NCBI GenBank assembly: GCA_014381985.1
Contig: JACNKP010000023.1
Location: forward strand, 78,064-142,063
DNA from: SAR92 clade bacterium
GTDB taxonomy: Bacteria; Pseudomonadota; Gammaproteobacteria; Pseudomonadales; Porticoccaceae
DNA length: 64,000 nucleotides
Reading direction: 5' to 3'
The notes under the pieces are model-generated. The model made no database searches. It worked only from the letters and a program-made list of their open reading frames with translations, and was not told the origin of the DNA. Both the position numbers and the translations under genes were made by a program. The first letter of the stretch is position 1. The number at the start of each line of letters is the position of its first letter. Positions 44,689-53,595 of this stretch are shown piece after piece.

Positions 44689-46611
44689 ATGATACATAAG
44701 GAAGCTTTCTCAGACCCTGCTCGCGAAAGAAGAATATTTGCTAGGCGGCTTATATTCTCTATGTTTATCATGTTGGTCATGGGACTGACCCTTATTTCTA
44801 GGTACGTTGACCTGCAGGTCAATCAGTTTCAAAATTTTGCAACGGACTCGGATAATAACCGTGTGCATGTGCGACCAGCGGCGCCCACTCGAGGTGTTAT
44901 CTATGATCGAAACGGGGAGATTCTCGCCGACAACAGGCCCACATCCAATCTCTCTATTATTCGAGAGCGCACTGACGATCTAGGCCAATTAATCAATAAA
45001 GTTGGCTCATTAATAACCCTTACCGACAATGATATTACGCGTTTTTATAGTCGATTAAAAAGACGAAAGCCCTTTGAACCGACGCCACTAAAGTTTAACT
45101 TAACTGAAAAAGAACAGGCGATTTTAGCTGTCAACCAGCACATCCTTGACGGCACCAAGGTCAGCGCCAGATTGACTCGGTTTTATCCCAAGCGTGATCT
45201 TTTTACTCATGTCGTAGGCTATGTTGGCCGGATTAACGACCGTGAAAGTAAAATAATTAATCCTATCAATTACAGCGGTACCGACTCCATTGGCAAAATT
45301 GGTATCGAGAAATTTTACGAGGAATCTCTGCTCGGCGAAGTGGGAAGCGATCATGTAGAAACTAATGCCCGGGGTCGCGTGATGCGAGTTATTGATCATG
45401 TAAGCCCTGTTGCTGGTAACGATCTTAAACTGCATCTTGACAGCCGTTTGCAGAAGGTGGCCTATGAGGCATTTTCGGGCGAACGTGGGTCGCTGGTCGC
45501 AATAGAAATAGAAACCGGCGGCGTTCTCGCTATGGTTAGCGCGCCAAGCTATGACGCCAATCCATTTGTCTCGGGCATTAGCCAAAAGGCTTATGGCGCT
45601 CTTCTTAACTCAGAAGATAAACCCATGTTTAACCGCTCTATTAGGGGCCAATATCCTCCAGGTTCAACCATTAAACCTTTGTTCGGGTTAATCGGTCTTC
45701 AAAGTCAAAGTATTACAACGGATACTAAGATAGAAGATCCTGGCTATTTTCTTATGGAGGGTATTGAGCGCCCTTGGCGAGACCATAATTCAGAACGGGG
45801 CGGGCATGGAAAGGGCGTTGATTTAGCAAAGGCAATCATCGAATCCTGCGACGTGTTCTTTTACAAGATGGGCGTAAAGATCGGCATAGACACTTTGGCA
45901 ACCAGTAGCGAAGCATTTGGCCTAGGTAAAAAAACTAATATCGATTTACCTGGAGAGCGCTCGGGCATAATGCCCTCTAGAATATGGAAGAAAAATGCTC
46001 GTGGAGCATCCTGGTTTGACGGCGATACTATCAACGTGAGTATTGGCCAAGGTTTTATGCTCACCACACCATTGCAACTCGCCGTTATGACCGCTAGCAT
46101 CGCCTCTCGAGGTGACCTGATTCAGCCACAAATAGTTAAATCTATTAATGGTGTGGAAAACCCTACGATTAAAGTTACCGAAAGCTCTAAGATTAGTGAT
46201 AAACATTGGAATTATATCCACGAGTCAATGCGTGATGTTGTGCACTCGAATCGAGGCACGGCAAGAGGCATCAACAAGGATTTGACCTACAACATAGCGG
46301 GCAAAACTGGCACAGCCCAAGTCATCAGCATTAATGCCAGCGACGAGTATGATCGGTCAAAGATTAGCGAGCGACAGTGGGATCATGCGCTGTTCGTCGC
46401 TTTCGCTCCCGCTGAAGATCCAAAGATAGCCGTAGCCTTAATTGTTGAAAATGGCGAGCACGGCAGCTCTGCAGCTGCTCCTATTGCCAGAACTGTCATA
46501 GATACATACATCAAATCTGTGATGAGCAACAATGACGCTCAAAACCTAACAGCAACTAACGCTTCTTACTTAAATTCTTTGCAAGGTTATGACGCTTATG
46601 CAGAACAATGA
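44689..46611 (+). CDS. mrdA: Penicillin-binding protein 2 (elongasome transpeptidase)
   Basis: PBP2 cross-links peptidoglycan during rod elongation. The 640-residue protein has an N-terminal membrane anchor (about residues 18–40) and a pedestal domain. The transpeptidase domain has Ser326 in P-P-G-S-T-I-K-P, S-C-D and K-T-G-T-A-Q. Length is close to E. coli PBP2 (633). The 3' end overlaps rodA, its glycosyltransferase partner. Confidence 0.96.
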   Translation: MIHKEAFSDPARERRIFARRLIFSMFIMLVMGLTLISRYVDLQVNQFQNFATDSDNNRVHVRPAAPTRGVIYDRNGEILADNRPTSNLSIIRERTDDLGQLINKVGSLITLTDNDITRFYSRLKRRKPFEPTPLKFNLTEKEQAILAVNQHILDGTKVSARLTRFYPKRDLFTHVVGYVGRINDRESKIINPINYSGTDSIGKIGIEKFYEESLLGEVGSDHVETNARGRVMRVIDHVSPVAGNDLKLHLDSRLQKVAYEAFSGERGSLVAIEIETGGVLAMVSAPSYDANPFVSGISQKAYGALLNSEDKPMFNRSIRGQYPPGSTIKPLFGLIGLQSQSITTDTKIEDPGYFLMEGIERPWRDHNSERGGHGKGVDLAKAIIESCDVFFYKMGVKIGIDTLATSSEAFGLGKKTNIDLPGERSGIMPSRIWKKNARGASWFDGDTINVSIGQGFMLTTPLQLAVMTASIASRGDLIQPQIVKSINGVENPTIKVTESSKISDKHWNYIHESMRDVVHSNRGTARGINKDLTYNIAGKTGTAQVISINASDEYDRSKISERQWDHALFVAFAPAEDPKIAVALIVENGEHGSSAAAPIARTVIDTYIKSVMSNNDAQNLTATNASYLNSLQGYDAYAEQ

Positions 46612-47737
46612 TTTTGTTAGAAGGATGCAAAGCCCGGGCGGCGATCGAAAAAAGAGTGAGTCAACACATATCGATTTTCCATTATTAATATTACTGCTTG
46701 CGCTATGCACCCTCGGATTGATGGTGCTCTACAGTGCCGGAGATCAAAATCTTGCTTACGTAAAGCGTCAGGCAACTTTCATGGTTCTTGGATTTATAAT
46801 CATGTTTGTAGTGGCCCAATTCGAAGTTCGCTATTGGGAGAAATGGGCGTTTGTATTTTATGGTCTAGGGCTGTTGTTACTCATTGCCGTATTATTCTTT
46901 GGTGTCGGCGCAAAAGGAGCGCAGCGATGGCTGGATGTTGGCTTTTCCCGGCTGCAGCCTGCAGAATTCATGAAGGTAGCAGTGCCTTTGATGTTAGCGT
47001 CCTACTTGAGCAAACGTTTTATTCCACCAACGTTAAAACATATAAGTTGGGCGATGGTGATGATAATGATTCCAGTCGCTCTAATTATGAGGCAACCTGA
47101 CTTAGGGACGGCGTTATTGATCTTCGTGTCGGGGTTTCTTACGTTGTTCTTGGCGGGCTTAGGCGTACGTTATTTAATAGGCACATTCTTAACCGGCATT
47201 GCTGCTGTTCCTGTTATGTGGAATTTTGTCCTTTTAGATTATCAAAAACAAAGAATACTAACGTTACTTTCGCCTGAAAAAGACAAATTGGGTAGCGGGT
47301 GGAATATCGTTCAATCTAAAACGGCTATAGGCTCTGGAGGTCTAAATGGTAAAGGTTGGACCGAAGGCACTCAATCACAATTGAATTTTCTTCCTGAGAG
47401 CCATACTGACTTTATTATAGCGGTACTAGCCGAAGAATTCGGTTTGATTGGCGTCCTTACTCTTCTCACGCTATATACATTAGTCATTGCCAGGTGCCTA
47501 TTTATCTCTTTTAACGCTCAGTCTCAATTTGGTCGATTACTCGCCGGCAGTTTAGGTTTAATCTTTTTTATCTATGTTTTCGTGAATATGGGTATGGTAT
47601 CGGGTATATTGCCTGTAGTAGGAGCCCCGCTACCGATGATCAGTTACGGTGGCACGGCTATTTTAACGCTATTTATTGGATTTGGTTTGCTCATGGCTAT
47701 TAGCACAGAGCCCAACCGTATGAGGACAAACCTTTGA
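46598..47737 (+). CDS. rodA: Peptidoglycan glycosyltransferase RodA
   Basis: RodA is the SEDS-family enzyme that polymerises glycan strands with PBP2. The roughly 379-residue protein has about ten membrane helices. Characteristic stretches are G-A-Q-R-W-L-D-V-G, the Asp-containing R-Q-P-D-L-G-T-A, and L-P-E-S-H-T-D-F-I, ending with P-M-I-S-Y-G-G-T-A. The ATG at 46598 lies inside the end of mrdA; an ATG at 46589 is an alternative. Its stop overlaps the mltB start (TGATG). Confidence 0.95.
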   Translation: MQNNDFVRRMQSPGGDRKKSESTHIDFPLLILLLALCTLGLMVLYSAGDQNLAYVKRQATFMVLGFIIMFVVAQFEVRYWEKWAFVFYGLGLLLLIAVLFFGVGAKGAQRWLDVGFSRLQPAEFMKVAVPLMLASYLSKRFIPPTLKHISWAMVMIMIPVALIMRQPDLGTALLIFVSGFLTLFLAGLGVRYLIGTFLTGIAAVPVMWNFVLLDYQKQRILTLLSPEKDKLGSGWNIVQSKTAIGSGGLNGKGWTEGTQSQLNFLPESHTDFIIAVLAEEFGLIGVLTLLTLYTLVIARCLFISFNAQSQFGRLLAGSLGLIFFIYVFVNMGMVSGILPVVGAPLPMISYGGTAILTLFIGFGLLMAISTEPNRMRTNL

Positions 47738-48756
47738 TGTCGACACTTAAATTAGTCATTTTGGGAGTGCTTTTATCTGTCTCTGTAACTGTCTTAGCCG
47801 ACTATTCAAAACACCCTGAAGCATCAGATTTTATAAGTACCATGGTCAATAAGCATGATTTCGAAAAATCCCAAATTGAGACGTGGCTGGCAAGTGCAAT
47901 GCACCAAAAAAGCATAGTAAAAGCCATGAGTCGCCCAGCAGAAAAAGCAAAACCATGGCATGAATACCGTAAGATTTTTGTTACCAACAAAAGAACCTCT
48001 AGAGGTGTTCAATTTTGGCAAGAAAATCAAGAAACTCTTGAGCGTGCTGAAAAAGAATTTGGGGTTGATCCTGCTATTATCGTGAGTATTATCGGAGTTG
48101 AAACTAATTACGGGCGTAATGTAGGAAGCTATAGAGTCATTGATGCTTTGACCACATTGGCATTTGACTATTACACCTATACTGAAAAACGCGAGTCTAG
48201 GAAGATCTTCTTTACCACTCAGCTCGAACATTTATTACTCCTGGCCCGCGAGCAAGGAAAGGACCCATTAACACTCAAAGGTTCTTACGCTGGCGCAATG
48301 GGTTGGGGCCAGTTTATGCCAAACAGCTATCGTAACTACGCGGTCGATTACGATGGAGATGAATTCGCAGACATCTGGACCAATCCCACCGATGCTATAG
48401 GAAGTGTAGCTAATTATTTTAAAAAGCATGGTTGGAAAACTGGCTTGCCAGTGGCTACGCGGGCGCATGTTAAGAATATCCCCGATTCAGCTACGCTCAA
48501 CAAAATGAAGCGTCCAAAAACCACAATTGCTGAACTTATTACTCAGGGCTATACGCCAACTGATCAGGTTGCTAAAGATCTCACCGCATTCCCACTGCGC
48601 TTTGAAGCCAAGTATGGTCAAGAATACTGGCTGGGCCTGCATAATTTTTATGTTATTGGCCGCTACAATCCTAGAGCCAAATACGCCATGGCTGTTCATC
48701 AATTAAGCCAGCAAATTAGAACCAGTCAGTGTAAATTAGCAGAAGACTGCTCATAG
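47737..48756 (+). CDS. mltB: Lytic murein transglycosylase B
   Basis: MltB cleaves glycan strands to give 1,6-anhydro-muropeptides. The 339-residue protein has a Sec signal peptide with likely cleavage after V-L-A near residue 21. There is no lipobox, unlike E. coli MltB, so it may be a soluble periplasmic form. The catalytic Glu lies in G-V-E-T-N-Y-G-R. G-A-M-G-W-G-Q-F-M-P-N-S-Y-R and the calcium-loop-like D-Y-D-G-D-E-F-A-D-I-W are typical. Its ATG overlaps the rodA stop. The rlpA gene usually found between mltB and dacA in Pseudomonas is absent. Confidence 0.94.
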   Translation: MSTLKLVILGVLLSVSVTVLADYSKHPEASDFISTMVNKHDFEKSQIETWLASAMHQKSIVKAMSRPAEKAKPWHEYRKIFVTNKRTSRGVQFWQENQETLERAEKEFGVDPAIIVSIIGVETNYGRNVGSYRVIDALTTLAFDYYTYTEKRESRKIFFTTQLEHLLLLAREQGKDPLTLKGSYAGAMGWGQFMPNSYRNYAVDYDGDEFADIWTNPTDAIGSVANYFKKHGWKTGLPVATRAHVKNIPDSATLNKMKRPKTTIAELITQGYTPTDQVAKDLTAFPLRFEAKYGQEYWLGLHNFYVIGRYNPRAKYAMAVHQLSQQIRTSQCKLAEDCS

Positions 48757-48889
48757 TTTTTTTGTACTCTGCTGCCGTGTTGAAATTTTTTTGTCTTAAC
48801 CCCCATAAATAACTTTTTCAAGTGCCCATGAATGTCTATGGAGTGCTAAACTTAGTGCTTACTTTTACTGACAATATGGTGTCCCAGCT

Positions 48890-50065
48890 ATGGCTAAGAA
48901 ATGGCTCTTCTCTGCTCTACTAATTGCAATAGCGATCTCTCTCGCCACTCCGGCTTATAGCCAAATATTGAGGCCTGCTGAACCAGAAATTGCCGCTAAG
49001 GCATGGATATTAATTGATGCTACCACTGGTAAGGTATTACTAGAGAGAAATGCAGACGAACAATTACCTCCAGCCAGTCTCGCCAAGATGATGACCACCT
49101 ATATTGTATCTAACGAGATCGCTGCCCAGCGCCTTCAGGAGGATAGTGAGGTACTGATTAGTGATAATGCTTGGATTCTAGGTGGCGCTAAAACTGATGG
49201 TTCAACTATGTTTCTCAGCCCACGCACCAAAGTATCTGTGCTTGATCTAATGCATGGGGTGATCATACAGTCAGGCAATGATGCTGCCATTGCGCTAGCA
49301 GAACATATTGCCGGCAGTGAATATGCGTTTGCCGATATGATGAATCAGCAGGCAGAGATATTAGGAATGCGTAATACCGAGTATTTGAACGCTACCGGAC
49401 TGCCTGAAGAGGGAATGGTTACTTCAGCACGCGATTTAGGCATTATTGCAAGCGCAATTATTCGCGATCATCCGGAATACTATGAAATTTATGCTAAAAA
49501 ATACTTCGAGCATAATAATATCAATCAGCCAAACCGCAATCGTCTACTGTGGCGTGATAATAGCGTTGACGGTTTAAAGACGGGGCATACCAGTGAAGCG
49601 GGTTACTGCCTAGTTTCTTCCGCAAAAAGCCGTGGAATGAGGCTTATCGCAGTGGTTATGGGTGCTAGTAGCGATGAATCCCGAGCGCGCGAATCCCAAA
49701 GATTGCTATCATATGGATTTCGCTACTATGATACAAAAGTAGTCTACACCGCTGGCGAAATATTAAAAACCGGAGCTAAGGTGTGGTACGGCGCAGAAGA
49801 GTTTTTGAATTTGACTATTGCAGAAGATGTGACTCTAACAGTCCCTCGCGGTTCTGAAAAAAATCTTAAAGCCAACATTCTAGTTAACGACTTAATCAAA
49901 GCTCCGGTAACAGCCGGGCAAGAACTTGGGCAGCTGCACGTTAGCTTAGATGGGGAAGCCCTAGTAGATATCCCCCTAGTCGCGGAGAAAAGTATTCCCA
50001 AGGCAGGTATCTTTTCCCAATTATTTGACTGGATAATTCTTTTATTCACTCGATTACTGTCGTGA
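48890..50065 (+). CDS. dacA: D-alanyl-D-alanine carboxypeptidase (PBP5/6 type)
   Basis: DacA trims the terminal D-Ala from peptidoglycan pentapeptides. The 391-residue protein has a signal peptide of about 24 residues. The active-site motifs are S-L-A-K (Ser63, Lys66), S-G-N (128–130) and K-T-G (Lys230). The C-terminal domain ends in an amphipathic helix, F-S-Q-L-F-D-W-I-I-L-L-F, that ties it to the inner membrane. A 133-bp gap upstream may hold its own promoter; ybeD follows after 10 bp. Confidence 0.96.
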   Translation: MAKKWLFSALLIAIAISLATPAYSQILRPAEPEIAAKAWILIDATTGKVLLERNADEQLPPASLAKMMTTYIVSNEIAAQRLQEDSEVLISDNAWILGGAKTDGSTMFLSPRTKVSVLDLMHGVIIQSGNDAAIALAEHIAGSEYAFADMMNQQAEILGMRNTEYLNATGLPEEGMVTSARDLGIIASAIIRDHPEYYEIYAKKYFEHNNINQPNRNRLLWRDNSVDGLKTGHTSEAGYCLVSSAKSRGMRLIAVVMGASSDESRARESQRLLSYGFRYYDTKVVYTAGEILKTGAKVWYGAEEFLNLTIAEDVTLTVPRGSEKNLKANILVNDLIKAPVTAGQELGQLHVSLDGEALVDIPLVAEKSIPKAGIFSQLFDWIILLFTRLLS

Positions 50066-50075
50066 GACTATACCC

Positions 50076-50345
50076 ATGACTGAAAAAAATCATCCAAAGA
50101 TAGTGTTCCCCTGTGACTATCCAATTAAAGTTTTAGGAGAAGCACATACAAGCTTTAACGAACATGTCCTTGCCGTAATGGATAAACACGCGCCGGGTTT
50201 TGACCGCCAGAAGATATCGGTCCGAGACAGTAGTAAGGGTAGCTGGCAAGCTATGACCGTTGTTATAAAGGCCACTGGAAAATCTCAGCTAGAAAGTATA
50301 TTTGCGGCATTAAAAACAAGCCCGCGAGTCAAGATGGTGTTATAA
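50076..50345 (+). CDS. ybeD: YbeD/DUF493 family protein
   Basis: An 89-residue protein of the YbeD family with a ferredoxin-like ACT-type fold and unknown function. It shows the pattern F-P-C-D-Y-P-I-K-V-L-G near the start and S-V-R-D-S-S-K-G-S-W-Q-A-M-T-V in the middle. Its position between dacA and lipB is conserved in gammaproteobacteria, suggesting a link with lipoate metabolism or cell-wall work, but none is established. Confidence 0.93.
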   Translation: MTEKNHPKIVFPCDYPIKVLGEAHTSFNEHVLAVMDKHAPGFDRQKISVRDSSKGSWQAMTVVIKATGKSQLESIFAALKTSPRVKMVL

Positions 50346-50347
50346 CA

Positions 50348-51013
50348 ATGGTGCCTGAAACGCCTTTAATTATTCGCCAATTAGGTATCCAGCAATACAA
50401 TCACACCTTTAATGCGATGAAAACATTCAATGAAGAACGCAACGAAGCAACCGCGGATGAAATTTGGTTTGTTGAACATTATCCGGTCTTCACTCAAGGT
50501 CAGGCGGGCAAAGAAGAATATATTTTAGTACCTGGTGACATACCTGTTGTAAAAAGTGATCGTGGTGGGCATGTCACCTATCATGGTCCCGGACAAATCA
50601 CCGCTTATTTACTTATTGACTTGCGGCGCTTAAATATCGGTGTTCGACAGTTAGTATCTCTCATTGAGAAAGCTCTTGTTGATACGCTAAACTGCTGGAA
50701 TATTTCGGCTTCACCTCGACGTGAAGCCCCAGGCGTTTATGTTGATAACGGGGAGAAAATTGCCTCTTTAGGATTGCGTATCCGTAAAGGCTGTAGCTAT
50801 CACGGCCTCAATTTCAACATTAATATGGATATGAGTCCGTGGCAACGCATTAATCCCTGCGGCCTGGGTGTTGTTATGACTCAAGTCGCTGATTTAGTTA
50901 ATCCTTCTCCAGATATCAAGGTGGTAAGTGAGAAATTAGCGGGGTATTTAACGATTGGACTCGGTTATAATGACTACTCGATAGGACAACCATTACCTCA
51001 TGTTAGCGATTAA
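50348..51013 (+). CDS. lipB: Octanoyl-[acyl carrier protein]:protein N-octanoyltransferase
   Basis: LipB transfers octanoate from acyl carrier protein to lipoyl domains. The 221-residue protein has R-G-G-H-V-T-Y-H-G-P-G-Q, the catalytic Lys137 in E-K-I-A-S-L-G and Cys171 in I-N-P-C-G-L. The GTG/ATG region starts two bases after ybeD. lipA follows in the same operon, completing de novo lipoate synthesis. Confidence 0.96.
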   Translation: MVPETPLIIRQLGIQQYNHTFNAMKTFNEERNEATADEIWFVEHYPVFTQGQAGKEEYILVPGDIPVVKSDRGGHVTYHGPGQITAYLLIDLRRLNIGVRQLVSLIEKALVDTLNCWNISASPRREAPGVYVDNGEKIASLGLRIRKGCSYHGLNFNINMDMSPWQRINPCGLGVVMTQVADLVNPSPDIKVVSEKLAGYLTIGLGYNDYSIGQPLPHVSD

Positions 51014-51028
51014 GGAAGAAACCTAGCT

Positions 51029-52006
51029 ATGTCATTTGACAGTGTACCTCCACAACGCACACGACGATTGCAGAAGGGCGAAAAGCTTCGCAGTGCCGAC
51101 AAGGTTGAGCGAATTCCAGTAAAAGTGATCCCGACAAATATGATTCAGCGCAAACCAGAATGGATGCGTATCCGTCTTACAGCCTCACCTAAAGTTCAGG
51201 AAATTAAAAATATTCTAAGACGTCACAAGATGTCCACAGTATGTGAGGAAGCAGCCTGCCCCAATCTTCACGAATGCTTTAGCGGCGGCACAGCGACATT
51301 TATGATCATGGGTGAAATATGCACACGGCGCTGTCCTTTTTGTGATGTAGGACACGGCAAACCAAATGACCTTGATATTGATGAACCTAGAAACTTAGCC
51401 GCTGCTATTCAAGAGATGGGATTGAAATACGTCGTTATTACCTCGGTAGATCGAGATGACCTTCGCGATGGTGGCGCACAGCACTTTGCAGACTGTATAC
51501 GTGAGGCAAAAATTTTATCACCTGGCTTACAGGTGGAGGTGTTGGTACCAGATTTTCGTGGCCGTATGACTCCAGCCCTAGACATACTATCCAAGACACC
51601 GCCGGACGTTTTTAATCACAACATGGAAACTGTGTCGCGGCTATATAGGGAGGCTCGCCCGGGCGCAAACTATGCTTGGTCTCTTAAGCTACTCAAAGAA
51701 TACAAGGCACTAAACCCACGGGTAAAAACCAAGTCCGGCTTGATGGTAGGGCTTGGTGAAACTAAAGATGAGCTACTGAGGACATTGGATGATCTCCGTG
51801 AACACGATGTTGATATGCTTACGGTTGGTCAATATCTGCAACCATCAGTCAATCATTTCCCGATAGATCGCTTTGTTCATCCAGATGAATTCGCAGAATA
51901 TACTGCTTACGCAGAAAGTATTGGATTCAAGCAGGCAGCCTGTGGTCCTCTAGTGCGTTCTAGCTATCATGCAGACAAGCAAGCTAGAGGCGAAGATATA
52001 AGCTGA
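51029..52006 (+). CDS. lipA: Lipoyl synthase
   Basis: LipA inserts two sulfur atoms into the octanoyl chain. The 325-residue radical SAM protein has the auxiliary cluster cysteines Cys72, Cys77 and Cys83 (C-x4-C-x5-C) and the radical SAM cysteines Cys98, Cys102 and Cys105 (C-x3-C-x2-C). The conserved R-S-S-Y-H-A-D end, whose serine ligates the auxiliary cluster, is also present. An AGGAAG site precedes the ATG. It is the last gene of the block. Confidence 0.97.
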   Translation: MSFDSVPPQRTRRLQKGEKLRSADKVERIPVKVIPTNMIQRKPEWMRIRLTASPKVQEIKNILRRHKMSTVCEEAACPNLHECFSGGTATFMIMGEICTRRCPFCDVGHGKPNDLDIDEPRNLAAAIQEMGLKYVVITSVDRDDLRDGGAQHFADCIREAKILSPGLQVEVLVPDFRGRMTPALDILSKTPPDVFNHNMETVSRLYREARPGANYAWSLKLLKEYKALNPRVKTKSGLMVGLGETKDELLRTLDDLREHDVDMLTVGQYLQPSVNHFPIDRFVHPDEFAEYTAYAESIGFKQAACGPLVRSSYHADKQARGEDIS

Positions 52007-52066
52007 TTTTAATATTTTTATGCAGCCGAGTATTACCCCGTAATATAAACATCCTTTTAGATACGA

Positions 52067-52390
52067 TTACTCAGTTGACCAAATCTCACGAATTGGCTCA
52101 CCAAAATCATCATAAATGATTTTTTTTGTTGGCCGCTTGGAGGCCTTGACCACTTTTGGAGGGCTCTTTTTGGTTTTCCGGCTATCTAGAGCTAAGACTA
52201 CATCATTAATATAAGTTCTAGTTTTTGGCGGCTCACTGCTCACAAATGCTGATCGGCCCCGAGGTTTGTCGGCGGGTTCACCCGTTTCACCAGCACCATG
52301 TTTTTTGATTTCACCACCCAGCGACAAGAACTCCGCCGTCTTTCGGCGTAGCTCCCTGCGGATAGCATTTTTACTGGATCGTGAAGTCAC
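52067..52390 (-). CDS. Small basic hypothetical protein
   Basis: The 107-residue product is rich in Lys, Arg and Ser. It has an N-terminal basic helix (R-R-E-L-R-R-K-T-A-E-F-L) followed by G-G-E-I-K-K-H-G-A-G-E-T-G, a pattern I have seen in small conserved gammaproteobacterial proteins of unknown function. The middle is probably disordered, and the end is I-I-Y-D-D-F-G-E-P-I-R-E-I-W. No signal peptide or catalytic motif is visible. It lies downstream of dinB on the same strand. Nucleic-acid binding would fit the composition but is a guess. Confidence 0.6.
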   Translation of the reverse strand: MTSRSSKNAIRRELRRKTAEFLSLGGEIKKHGAGETGEPADKPRGRSAFVSSEPPKTRTYINDVVLALDSRKTKKSPPKVVKASKRPTKKIIYDDFGEPIREIWSTE

Positions 52391-52472
52391 AATTTTTTTC
52401 AGAGTAAAGGCGACTTCTTAGTCTAACAAAAGACCTTAGCCTTTCACACAAACAAAAGAATAAAACTGTTAT

Positions 52473-53534
52473 TTAGTCAAATAAATCGAGTTGTAACGCC
52501 AAATCTTGCTGACTCGTGTCGATAAATCGCACCCCCACACCCATTAATCTTACCGGCCGCTTGCCTCGCTCCCACGCCTGATAAAATAAATCTTCAAAGC
52601 TCTCTATAGGTAAGCCTTTTGTCGTCTGACGTTCAACAGTGGTGCTTGTGAAGTCATTAAATTTCACCTTAATAAACTGTTTGGTCACTAAATAGTCACT
52701 ATCGACACGGCGTAGGCGACTCCGTAACTCTATCAATAGATCCGCAATTTTCGGAACACAAACAGACTGACTGGGCAAATCGTCAGTATAAGTATGCTCA
52801 ACACTGAGTGATTTTCGTCGGTTATTCGAGTTAACCTGACGGTTATCTACACCAAAACTTAAATCATGAAGACGTTTACCAAAAGTGCCAAATTTATCCA
52901 CCAACTCAATAAGAGATCTCTGCTGCAAATCTCCACAGGTTTTAATCCCTAACCGATCAAGTTTTTCATTAGTCACCTTGCCCACACCAAATATTCGCTT
53001 AACGGCTAGTGTTTTCACAAAGCCCTCAACATTATCGGGGGTAATAACGAATTGTCCATTTGGCTTGTTTAAGTCGCTAGCGACTTTTGCTAGGAATTTA
53101 TTAGGCGCCACGCCTGCAGAAGCTGTAACCCCTACTTCTTCAGCTATAATTTTTCGTATTTCCTCTGCAATCAACGTAGCGCTGCCTTGAAAATCGGTGC
53201 AATCACTAACATCCAAGTAAGCCTCATCGAGAGATAAGGGCTCAACTTTATCGGTAAATCGATAGAAAATTTGGCGTATTTGCTGGGCTGCTTGACGGTA
53301 CTTAGCCATAGTTCCAGGGATAACAACAAGATCAGGGCATAGCCTGAGGGCATGCGCAGTGGGCATAGCCGACCTAACGCCAAACTGCCGTGCCTTGTAA
53401 TTACAGGTCGCAACCACTCCACGTCTGTCTGATTTTCCACCTACAGCTACGGGTAAATTCTGCAACGAGGGGTCATCGCGCATCTCGATAGCAGCGTAAA
53501 AACAATCACAGTCACAGTGAATGATTTTTTTCAC
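52473..53534 (-). CDS. dinB: DNA polymerase IV
   Basis: Pol IV is a Y-family translesion polymerase. The 353-residue protein has the first catalytic Asp in H-C-D-C-D-C-F-Y-A-A-I-E-M (Asp8), S-L-D-E-A-Y-L-D-V with the second acidic pair, and R-I-F-G-V-G-K-V-T-N in the thumb. The C-terminal L-A-L-Q-L-D-L-F-D fits a beta-clamp-binding peptide (Q-L-D-L-F). No proper LexA box (CTG-N10-CAG) was found upstream, so SOS control is not shown. Confidence 0.95.
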   Translation of the reverse strand: MKKIIHCDCDCFYAAIEMRDDPSLQNLPVAVGGKSDRRGVVATCNYKARQFGVRSAMPTAHALRLCPDLVVIPGTMAKYRQAAQQIRQIFYRFTDKVEPLSLDEAYLDVSDCTDFQGSATLIAEEIRKIIAEEVGVTASAGVAPNKFLAKVASDLNKPNGQFVITPDNVEGFVKTLAVKRIFGVGKVTNEKLDRLGIKTCGDLQQRSLIELVDKFGTFGKRLHDLSFGVDNRQVNSNNRRKSLSVEHTYTDDLPSQSVCVPKIADLLIELRSRLRRVDSDYLVTKQFIKVKFNDFTSTTVERQTTKGLPIESFEDLFYQAWERGKRPVRLMGVGVRFIDTSQQDLALQLDLFD

Positions 53535-53595
53535 TTACATGGCCTTTGTTAGCTTTTCGTCCCCATAAAAAAACATCAAGACACCTGCATGTTGA

